A DNA stretch of 10,779 bases from Synergistales bacterium Syner_01 (lineage in GTDB: Bacteria > Synergistota > Synergistia > Synergistales > Aminobacteriaceae). The position numbers were made by a program, and so were the translations under genes. The stretch is from positions 1 to 10,779 of the forward strand of contig LVBO01000018.1 in assembly GCA_001604435.1 (NCBI GenBank), read 5' to 3'. Each line of letters opens with the position of its first letter. The stretch's first letter is position 1. The notes beneath the pieces were generated by a model, which saw only the letters and a program-made list of their open reading frames with translations, ran no database searches and was not told the origin of the DNA. Positions 1 to 5,535 of the stretch are shown here, one piece after another.

Positions 1-12
1 TTCGCGTGCCAT
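1..12 (-). CDS. start of a divergent gene, four codons only (partial)
   Basis: On the minus strand an ATG at position 12 opens a reading frame (Met-Ala-Arg-Glu) that runs off the left edge. It is preceded by an AAGG-type ribosome binding site (AAGGTGG, positions 17-23), with 7 bases between AAGG and the ATG. That is the only evidence for a gene here, and four residues say nothing about its product. It would be transcribed divergently from greA, sharing the roughly 150-base region between them. Confidence 0.4.
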
Positions 13-72
13 AAATCCACCTTGCCTTTCAAAATTTCGGCCATCTTCGGTACAAAAAAACGCACGGACGTA

Positions 73-101
73 TTGCCGAAGAGAAATTTCTTTGTTAGAA
101 T
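73..101 (+). promoter_or_regulatory. sigma-70-type promoter for greA
   Basis: A -35 box TTGCCG (73-78, 4 of 6 consensus) and a -10 box TAGAAT (96-101, 5 of 6) are separated by exactly 17 bases. Transcription would start near 108, giving a leader of about 55 bases before the greA start. The prediction rests on box match and spacing alone. I see no operator or riboswitch fold in the leader. Confidence 0.5.
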
Positions 102-148
102 TCCATATCAACCGCAATACACCCAATCCTCGAAAAGAGGATATATTC

Positions 149-154
149 GGGAGG
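149..154 (+). promoter_or_regulatory. ribosome binding site deciding the greA start
   Basis: GGGAGG lies 8 bases before the TTG at 163. The first in-frame ATG, at 199, has no purine-rich site in front of it. This favours the TTG as the true initiation codon. Confidence 0.65.
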
Positions 155-162
155 TTACAAGT

Positions 163-660
163 TTGAACAACACCAACACCAACGACAGCCCATCCACAAT
201 GACCCGGAAAGGGTACGAGAAGCTCATGGCTGAGCTGGTCGAACTCCGCAGTACAGGAAGAGCGGAGATTTCACGGCAGCTCGAAGAAGCCCGCTCGTTC
301 GGCGATTTAAGCGAAAACGCCGAGTACGCGGCGGCGAAAGAAGAACAGGCGAAACTGGAAACGCGCATCTCACGTCTCGAATTCCAGCTCAGCAACGCGA
401 AAATCCTCGACTCCTCCAGCATCGACGCCAGCAGGGTTACCCTCGGAACCACCGTCACCATCCAGGACATCATCAACTCGCAGAAATTCTCCTACACGAT
501 CGTCGGTTCGGAAGAGTCCGATCCCAAGGCAAGCAAGATATCCTCGTCAAGCCCCGTCGGACAGGCGCTTCTCAACAAGACCGTGGGAGATGAAGTCCAC
601 GTGAAGGTGCCGCGCGGCGTCCGGCACCTCAGAGTGATGGACATATCCATCCTCTCCTGA
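163..660 (+). CDS. greA: transcription elongation factor GreA
   Basis: GreA inserts its coiled coil into the secondary channel of RNA polymerase and stimulates cleavage of backtracked RNA 3' ends, freeing stalled complexes. The 165-residue product has the family layout. An N-terminal antiparallel coiled coil covers roughly residues 14-88, with the signature tip GDLSENAEY at residues 47-55; its acidic residues D48 and E51 are the ones that position the catalytic Mg ion in this family. A C-terminal FKBP-like globular domain follows, including the typical IVGSEE, SPVGQALL and KTVGDEV stretches. I chose the TTG start because of the GGGAGG site upstream. It adds 12 Asn/Thr/Ser-rich residues before the ATG at 199, where GreA homology begins. 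From that ATG the protein would be 153 residues; GreA is usually about 158. The gene stands alone on the plus strand with its own promoter and converges on lptD. Confidence 0.95.
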   Translation: MNNTNTNDSPSTMTRKGYEKLMAELVELRSTGRAEISRQLEEARSFGDLSENAEYAAAKEEQAKLETRISRLEFQLSNAKILDSSSIDASRVTLGTTVTIQDIINSQKFSYTIVGSEESDPKASKISSSSPVGQALLNKTVGDEVHVKVPRGVRHLRVMDISILS

Positions 661-683
661 CCGGCGTATCTCCGATACCGTTC

Positions 684-719
684 CCGGGAGGAGGAGCAGC
701 GTATTACTCCTCCTCCCGG
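684..719. terminator. perfect 13-bp inverted repeat between greA and lptD
   Basis: CCGGGAGGAGGAG (684-696) and its exact reverse complement (707-719) flank a 10-base loop (697-706). The hairpin lies at the convergent 3' ends of greA and lptD, so it can stop transcription from both sides. Neither side has a T tract, so it is not a textbook intrinsic terminator; it may act with Rho or protect 3' ends. One arm encodes the last residues of LptD (Arg-Arg-Glu-Glu-Glu), and the lptD stop codon lies in the loop. Confidence 0.55.
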
Positions 720-2416
720 CGGAGAATCTCCCCAAGTCCATCCGGCAGTGCGAACGGGTCGTACAGCTCGCGCCGTCCGAATGAAACCGGAGTGTCCGGA
801 AACGCCGTGATGAAAAAGGAAAGACCGATCCAGTCGTCCCCTTCAGCTCTGTCGTTCCTGTAGGTAAGCTCCCACCGCGAACACTCCCCGCCCTTCAGGG
901 TCAGCGAGTACACCATCTCCGCCAGCTTGGATTCCGTCAGGTCGTACCCCCCTCGAATCCTGAACGAAAGGTTCTTCCCCGCCGGGAAATCGATCTGCTG
1001 ATAGATGTCCTCCCGGTCGCGGTAGTAGTCCCACAGCATCGGCGTCTCGCCGCTTACCCATCTGCGGACATAGGCCGTCGCAAGATCAACGTTTCCCCAA
1101 CCATAGCGGATTCCGAAGACTGCATCGAGTATCTCCTGTTCGAGAGAGTCGGGGTCGTCGTACCAGAATCGTTTGTACTCGCTCTTGACGAACGTCTTAT
1201 AGGATTCGAGCTGCTCCTCGGAGTAGAGATGCACCTCGGCCCCGAGGCGGCGGACATTCATGCTGACGTCGGACTGCACATCCTCGTATTCTCCCCACGA
1301 TACCCCGATTCTTCCGTACGCGTTGAGCAGAGGCGCTCTGCCCCACGGCCCCAAGAGAGAAAATTCTGGCTCCCGCCACAGAACGCCCCTGTACGTCTCG
1401 CCGACTTTTTTCTGGATGGAGATCGCTTCCCGCTGCGTCCAGCGCAGGGATGCGCTCCAGCCGTTCGCCGCGTGGAGAATACCCCACGACGGCCTGTAGA
1501 GCTTCTCCGCGGACGCCTTTTCATAGGAGTGCTCGACCGTCGCCCATACGGTCCAGTAGTCGTTCAGGCGCTGCTCCACAGTCGTTTTCCCTTCCCATCC
1601 CGTGTCGGACCACCAGGCGACGTTCAGCAACGCCTTGCCGGTATCCCAGACGTAAGGACCGCCGATGCCCACTCCCTGCCCTTTGTCCGAATCGCTGAGG
1701 ATAAGCGGGAAGAACGAGCTGAGCAACGCCCGCCGCTCCTTGGGATCAAGAGGAACCACGTAGTCGAAGGGGTAGGTGAAGAGCAGATGCTCGCCGATAT
1801 AGACCTTCGGATTCTTCGCGATGATCCGTTTCCCCGGCACGAACACGACGCTTCTGGAAACAAGGCGATAGTGAGGAGAGCGTTCGTTGCAGGTCGTCAG
1901 CGATACGTCGCTCAGCTTGCCGATCAGTTCGTCTTCTTCGACCCCCTTGCTCCCCCTTGAGGAAATCCACCCTTTGCTGCGGGCGACGTCCACGGGCGCC
2001 ACTTCCATCTGCTTCCCGCGCAGAAACACTCTCCCGTCGCCCGCGGGGGACGACCCGACCGCGCCGGTGAGGATTCCCTCCCGGGAGGACAAGTCGTAGC
2101 GCAGAGAATCGCCCGTAAGCACGCGATCTCCCTGTATCAGCGTCACTTTCTTTCCGGGTTCCGAGGTGGCGGAAAGGACCTGTTCCGTCGAATCCATCTC
2201 GACCCTGTGCGCAAAGACGCGAAGGACATCCCGCCGAACCCGGACATTCCCCTCGGCTACAGCAAGACCGGTCTTCTCCTCGAAAACCACCTTGTCGGCA
2301 TCGAGAAAGACCGCGTCCTCCCCCTGCGATTCTCCCCGCAGAGGGAACGAAGCCTCCATCAACAGCAGAAGGCACAGGGCGACGCAAACTACTCCGCATC
2401 TTCGGGCAACAACCAC
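704..2416 (-). CDS. lptD: LPS-assembly outer-membrane protein LptD (OstA/Imp)
   Basis: LptD forms, with the lipoprotein LptE, the outer-membrane translocon that inserts lipopolysaccharide into the outer leaflet. The 570-residue product starts with a signal peptide (about residues 1-28, two Arg then a Cys/Val/Leu-rich core). An OstA/LptA-like beta domain follows at about 35-120 (LDADKVVFEEKTG, AEGNVRVRRD, GDSLRYDLSSREG). The LptD barrel region comes next, with the family hallmark TTC (C176, near E. coli C173) and an aromatic-rich beta-strand pattern to about residue 540. I place the start at GTG 2416: AAAGGAG lies 10 bases upstream and the whole signal peptide is kept. The ATG at 2359 would cut the signal peptide and has no binding site. 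The protein is shorter than E. coli LptD (about 780 residues). It lacks the usual C-terminal Cys pair; only C512 could pair with C176. It overlaps lptC by 28 bases. Confidence 0.88.
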   Translation of the reverse strand: MVVARRCGVVCVALCLLLLMEASFPLRGESQGEDAVFLDADKVVFEEKTGLAVAEGNVRVRRDVLRVFAHRVEMDSTEQVLSATSEPGKKVTLIQGDRVLTGDSLRYDLSSREGILTGAVGSSPAGDGRVFLRGKQMEVAPVDVARSKGWISSRGSKGVEEDELIGKLSDVSLTTCNERSPHYRLVSRSVVFVPGKRIIAKNPKVYIGEHLLFTYPFDYVVPLDPKERRALLSSFFPLILSDSDKGQGVGIGGPYVWDTGKALLNVAWWSDTGWEGKTTVEQRLNDYWTVWATVEHSYEKASAEKLYRPSWGILHAANGWSASLRWTQREAISIQKKVGETYRGVLWREPEFSLLGPWGRAPLLNAYGRIGVSWGEYEDVQSDVSMNVRRLGAEVHLYSEEQLESYKTFVKSEYKRFWYDDPDSLEQEILDAVFGIRYGWGNVDLATAYVRRWVSGETPMLWDYYRDREDIYQQIDFPAGKNLSFRIRGGYDLTESKLAEMVYSLTLKGGECSRWELTYRNDRAEGDDWIGLSFFITAFPDTPVSFGRRELYDPFALPDGLGEILRREEE

Positions 2417-2934
2417 GTGAACGACGCTCCTTTCTCCGCCGAGAACACGCCTGAAAACGAGACCCGGACCGAGTTCCCTTGAAAGTAAAAATCGCTGCGG
2501 CGAAAAGCCGCTCCATCCTCGAAAAGCACTTCGGTTCCTCCCTCGCTCCACTCCGCCTCCGGCGCTTCGAAAAAAGCGACCGTTTCCCCCGTCGTTACGG
2601 AACCGCGAACATCGGAAAGAACGGCCTTCCGGCTTTCCTCCAAAAAAAGACCTGTCGGGGCCTGCAGAGTCCAACGCCGCTTTTCGCTTCCAACACCCGT
2701 TATATCCAGAGAGAGAAGGCGTATTTCATTTCCGCGCCGCTCGGCCCGTTCGACCTTCGCGGTCCACTCCACGCCCTCCACCTCTCTCTGAAACTCGACT
2801 TTCTCAAGCGACATATCCGGCAGATTCGCTTTTTCTATGGTCAGGTGGTCGAGTTCAAGAGACACGTCGCGAACCGCGAACCAACCTATCAGGAAAAGAA
2901 GCGTCAGAAAGACGACAAGTCCGAGTCGCTTCAT
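2389..2934 (-). CDS. lptC: LPS export protein LptC
   Basis: LptC is the bitopic inner-membrane member of the LptBFGC complex. It hands lipopolysaccharide from the transporter to the periplasmic LptA bridge. The 181-residue product (E. coli 191) has one N-terminal membrane anchor (about residues 4-20, VVFLTLLFLIGWFAV) and then an all-beta periplasmic domain with family-like stretches. These include LPDMSLEKVEF and a GVEWTAKVERAE strand, a RWTLQAPTG strand, and alternating strands to the end. The ATG at 2934 is chosen because GGAG lies 7 bases upstream and the anchor begins at once. The in-frame ATG at 2952 has no site at the right distance. It lies 39 bases after the preceding exported-protein gene and overlaps the start of lptD, which implies translational coupling. 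Sequence identity in this family is low, so the call leans on topology, size and the lptD neighbour. Confidence 0.82.
   Translation of the reverse strand: MKRLGLVVFLTLLFLIGWFAVRDVSLELDHLTIEKANLPDMSLEKVEFQREVEGVEWTAKVERAERRGNEIRLLSLDITGVGSEKRRWTLQAPTGLFLEESRKAVLSDVRGSVTTGETVAFFEAPEAEWSEGGTEVLFEDGAAFRRSDFYFQGNSVRVSFSGVFSAEKGASFTWLLPEDAE
2427..2433 (-). promoter_or_regulatory. ribosome binding site for lptD inside lptC
   Basis: AAAGGAG on the minus strand lies within the final codons of lptC, 10 bases before the GTG proposed as the lptD start. Ribosomes finishing lptC would pass over it, which favours coupled translation of the two LPS-transport proteins. Confidence 0.5.
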
Positions 2935-2973
2935 CTTAGTTCTCCATTCCATCGCAGGAGGGGACTCCGCTTA

Positions 2974-4017
2974 CTACCACGACACCCTCCATATCGTTTC
3001 CTCCCGGTCCGTAGTCAACACCTTGCTTCTGAGCGTCCTGAAAAGCAGCATCCGCTGCGCGGTGACGATGCGGGCGCGGCTATCGTCCATCCATTGGATT
3101 TTATACCCCTCACGAAGGGAGTTACGCAAACCCGTGGCCTCGACTTGCTTGGCGAACTGCTCTTCCGAGAGCGCCGTCCTCGAGGAGGCGGAAAGAAGGT
3201 CGTACATCGCCGATGTCCGCCCCTCTATCCAATAGCGGATAAAAGTCTCCACCGTCTTCTCCTTGCTGATGTAAAGAACGGGCTTCTCCTTCTCCGGGAC
3301 AGGCAGATCGACAACAACGGGTTCCGGTTTGAGCTCCGCAAGCTCCTGCGGCGTCGCCACCGGAGGCGGAGGCGGAGGTGTCGGCGTCGGTTTTTCGCCC
3401 TTCGTCGGTTGCGGTTTCACCGGCTCCTTCTTCGGCGTCGGCGGCAGTTCAACCACGACCACTTCCGGTTCCGCCACCGCGACCAAAGGGCTTTCCGCGC
3501 GATCGAAGGAAAAGCGCTGTTCTTCATGGATGCCGAGGTTTCGGATAATCACGCTGAAGGCCTTATTCACCTGCTTCGGGAAGAAGACGAGCCCCTGTAC
3601 GATACTCGAAAGCGGTTGATCGAACTTCCGTTCATAACTCAACGGGGGGATTTTTTTCCCATCGTTCGACTCAAGCTGAACAGCCGTTGCAAACGACCCG
3701 AGATTAAGCGGACGCGGCCCGAAGACGTACACGGTCAAAAGAAAAGGCTCCGTATCGGCTATCCGCAACTCGGAGGTGAAGGAAGCGCGATACTGGTTTC
3801 TCTCCGCCTCGCTCATCCCGCTGCGCGCGGCCTCCGCCGCTACCCATGGGTCCACAAGCTCTTCCGGATAGTGAACAAGCCACACAAGACAGTCGCGCCC
3901 CCAATGAAACGCCGTCCATCGCTCGAGAATGGACGTCGCATCCACAATGGAGCCACTCCCGAAAGCCGGGGCGGACAGGCGGCAAAGAAACACAAGGACC
4001 AACAATAGTCGTTTCAT
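2974..4017 (-). CDS. exported protein with proline-rich bridge and NTF2-like C-terminal region
   Basis: I do not recognise this 347-residue protein as a named family. It has a Sec signal peptide (residues 1-20, MKRLLLVLVF then a small-residue end). A mixed, partly beta domain covers about 25-172. A low-complexity Pro/Lys/Glu bridge follows at about 183-248, including six consecutive prolines at 214-219. A C-terminal domain of about 95 residues (253-347) begins with a helix (TVETFIRYWIEGRTSAMYDLL) and ends in alternating strands, resembling the NTF2-like/DUF4878 fold often found in exported proteins. The bridge contains a duplicated motif, VVV-Glu/Asp-LP followed by Lys/Glu-rich sequence ending Pro-Val, at about 187-200 and 234-247. 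The ATG at 4017 has GGGGTGG five bases upstream; a GTG three codons earlier lies inside that site. Tandem TAG-TAA stops close the gene. A stiff periplasm-spanning linker role is an inference from composition and from the lptC neighbour. Confidence 0.75.
   Translation of the reverse strand: MKRLLLVLVFLCRLSAPAFGSGSIVDATSILERWTAFHWGRDCLVWLVHYPEELVDPWVAAEAARSGMSEAERNQYRASFTSELRIADTEPFLLTVYVFGPRPLNLGSFATAVQLESNDGKKIPPLSYERKFDQPLSSIVQGLVFFPKQVNKAFSVIIRNLGIHEEQRFSFDRAESPLVAVAEPEVVVVELPPTPKKEPVKPQPTKGEKPTPTPPPPPPVATPQELAELKPEPVVVDLPVPEKEKPVLYISKEKTVETFIRYWIEGRTSAMYDLLSASSRTALSEEQFAKQVEATGLRNSLREGYKIQWMDDSRARIVTAQRMLLFRTLRSKVLTTDREETIWRVSW
3361..3378 (-). repeat. three tandem copies of a hexamer (CCTCCG on the coding strand)
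   Basis: CGGAGG repeats exactly three times on the plus strand and encodes the six prolines of the linker in the 347-residue exported protein. Because the unit is six bases, loss or gain of a unit would change the linker by two prolines without breaking the frame. Confidence 0.7.
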
Positions 4018-4050
4018 GAAGGCCACCCCAAAAACAAAAGATCGATCACC

Positions 4051-4488
4051 CTACAGTTTGAAATCGATGATCGCCGAAACTCCGACTCCCTGAACCCGCC
4101 GGAAGCGCTGCACCGGATTTTCCGAATCGACGGGCACCAGAATCTTTACACGCAGACGATCTTTAAACGTCGCTTCTATCTGCGCCACCGCCTTCGTCGT
4201 CCCTACGGGCTCGCCTCTCGGCCCGGAGATCTGGGCCGCGCCTATATGCGTCCCCGAGCCGATGGAGACGATGGGCACCACTTTTGTATGCCCTTCAACC
4301 TTGACGCCCCTGTTCAGCGTAATCGTATTGATGAAATCGTTGATCGGCCCCGCGATGGTCGAGACGACAAAACCGCCTCCGATGACGCCGACAAGATCGC
4401 CCAGATCGAACGCGCGGGATGCGCCTCCCGTGAACAGCATAAGCAGCAGAACCCAAAGCGCGATTTTTTTCCTTTTTCCCTCGAACAT
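4051..4488 (-). CDS. small exported protein of unknown function with glycine-rich hydrophobic segment
   Basis: The 145-residue product starts with a basic N-terminus (MFEGKRKK) and a hydrophobic signal sequence to about residue 26 (cleavage plausible after SRA). A Gly/Val/Ile-rich stretch follows (about 28-48, GDLVGVIGGGFVVSTIAG), resembling a glycine-zipper membrane segment. The remaining region, from about 60, is beta-rich: KVEGHTKVVPIVSIGSG, IGAAQISGP, KAVAQIEATF, and a final VQGVGVSAIIDFKL strand. I recall similar short secreted proteins with VPI-SIGSG and GVGVSA stretches in diderm Firmicutes and Synergistota, but I cannot name a family or a function. AGGAGG (4497-4502) lies 8 bases before the ATG and touches the stop codon of the preceding gene, so translation of the two is probably coupled. 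The gap to the next gene is 33 bases. Confidence 0.75.
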   Translation of the reverse strand: MFEGKRKKIALWVLLLMLFTGGASRAFDLGDLVGVIGGGFVVSTIAGPINDFINTITLNRGVKVEGHTKVVPIVSIGSGTHIGAAQISGPRGEPVGTTKAVAQIEATFKDRLRVKILVPVDSENPVQRFRRVQGVGVSAIIDFKL

Positions 4489-4501
4489 GATGTATTCCTC
4501 C

Positions 4502-5521
4502 TCAGGGAGTGGCTTCGTTACCTGTGAAATCGCCCGTTCCCGTTTTGTCGGGCTCGGCCGTCTCCGATTTTTTCAACAAGCCCTGCAACCCCAACGGCAC
4601 AGGATAGGCCCCCACTTTTACCGCGTCGACAGTTTGCGAAAAGACAACGCTACCGGCCGGGAGCTCTTTCAAATCGCCGCGAATAAGAAAACCGCCGACC
4701 AGTCCCACAGGACCGAGAAGCAACGCGCCGACAACGCTCGTACCGGCGGCGGCGAGCTGCGCCGCTTCGGCTTCGACCGCCTGCTGCGACTCTTCTCCGA
4801 ACGTCAGCGGAATTGCTTGAGAGCCAATGGAATACAGCGATTCCACGCCGACTTTCACCTCCGCCGGACGGCCGAAGCTCCGCGGCTTCGTCACCTCGGT
4901 CACGACTGCGGTCACACGGCTTCCCTTCGGGGCGATCAGGCTGGACTTGATCACCAGATCGGAATGCAGCACCAAATCGACCGGATCGCCCTTTTTCGCC
5001 GTCTTCGGCGAAAGCGAATGCGCCAGGGACGCCCGAATGATCGTCGCAGCGGGGAGCTCGACTTCCGTCGTCGTCACCGGTTCCGAGAGGAGAAGCCCGA
5101 GGACGCGTTCAAGCCTCATCGTGACCGGCCGGTCCACCTGGGGAGTTCCTTCGAGCTGGACCTCAAGGGCGTCGACCCTTCTGACAACCGGGGCGAGCGA
5201 GTCGACTCGCCGCTCGACCGCCCATTCGGCCACGCCGAGCTTGAACAGAAGCGACGGCTGGTATTCCGTTCCCTTCTCGATAAACGTCAGCAGGGCCGTC
5301 TGCCGCTCGGCGATACTTCCGGGAAGCTCTCTGCCGAACATATCTCTCTCCACCGAATTCAGACGGTCGATAAGCCCGCCCGTGCGCTCTCCTCCGTAGA
5401 CGAGCTGCTCCACACGGCTCATAACATGGAAAGTCGAAACATCGTCCTGGGCGCTCACCACCGGTACCGCGCCAATCAGTAGCGCTGCGGCACACGCAAG
5501 AACGAGAAAAGTACGTCTCAT
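4502..5521 (-). CDS. exported protein with 20-residue tandem repeats and a beta domain, function unknown
   Basis: The 339-residue product has a clear signal peptide (residues 1-24, cleavage after VSA before QDD). Residues 37-56 and 57-76 are two tandem copies of a 20-residue unit: Val-Glu-x-x-hydrophobic-Tyr/Phe-Gly-x-Glu-x-x-Gly-x-Leu/Ile-x-Asp/Glu-Arg. A weaker, diverged copy sits near 117-141. Residues about 150-240 form a beta-rich module (ASLAHSLSPKTAKKGDPV, LIAPKGSRVTAVVTEV, SIGSQAIPLTF), a pattern common in exported proteins whose role is not settled. A Gly-rich hydrophobic segment follows at 257-282 (GTSVVGALLLGPVGLVGG), then a short beta tail ending in a charged, Gly/Thr-rich C-terminus. 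The ATG at 5521 has an AAGGAGGGG site 6 bases upstream. The frame continues upstream into pyrG but has no better start. It lies 14 bases after pyrG. Confidence 0.78.
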   Translation of the reverse strand: MRRTFLVLACAAALLIGAVPVVSAQDDVSTFHVMSRVEQLVYGGERTGGLIDRLNSVERDMFGRELPGSIAERQTALLTFIEKGTEYQPSLLFKLGVAEWAVERRVDSLAPVVRRVDALEVQLEGTPQVDRPVTMRLERVLGLLLSEPVTTTEVELPAATIIRASLAHSLSPKTAKKGDPVDLVLHSDLVIKSSLIAPKGSRVTAVVTEVTKPRSFGRPAEVKVGVESLYSIGSQAIPLTFGEESQQAVEAEAAQLAAAGTSVVGALLLGPVGLVGGFLIRGDLKELPAGSVVFSQTVDAVKVGAYPVPLGLQGLLKKSETAEPDKTGTGDFTGNEATP

Positions 5522-5535
5522 TCGTTTCCCCTCCT

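Noticed and set aside
663..680. A small hairpin just after the greA stop (GTATC and GATAC with a 3-base loop)
   Set aside because: Only five contiguous pairs and no T run; the larger hairpin at 684-719 is a better terminator candidate.
2417..2674. Upstream extension of the lptD frame to position 2674
   Set aside because: The extra residues are Arg/Gly/Ser-rich and are the out-of-frame reading of lptC; the signal peptide begins at GTG 2416.
2479..4008. A 509-codon plus-strand frame opposite lptC and the proline-linker gene
   Set aside because: Its product is dominated by Arg/Leu/His runs produced by the reverse reading of Pro/Val/Glu codons, and it has no plausible start site or family features.
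4262..5482. A 406-codon plus-strand frame opposite the two exported-protein genes
   Set aside because: The minus-strand frames have ribosome binding sites and signal peptides with tight spacing; this one has neither.
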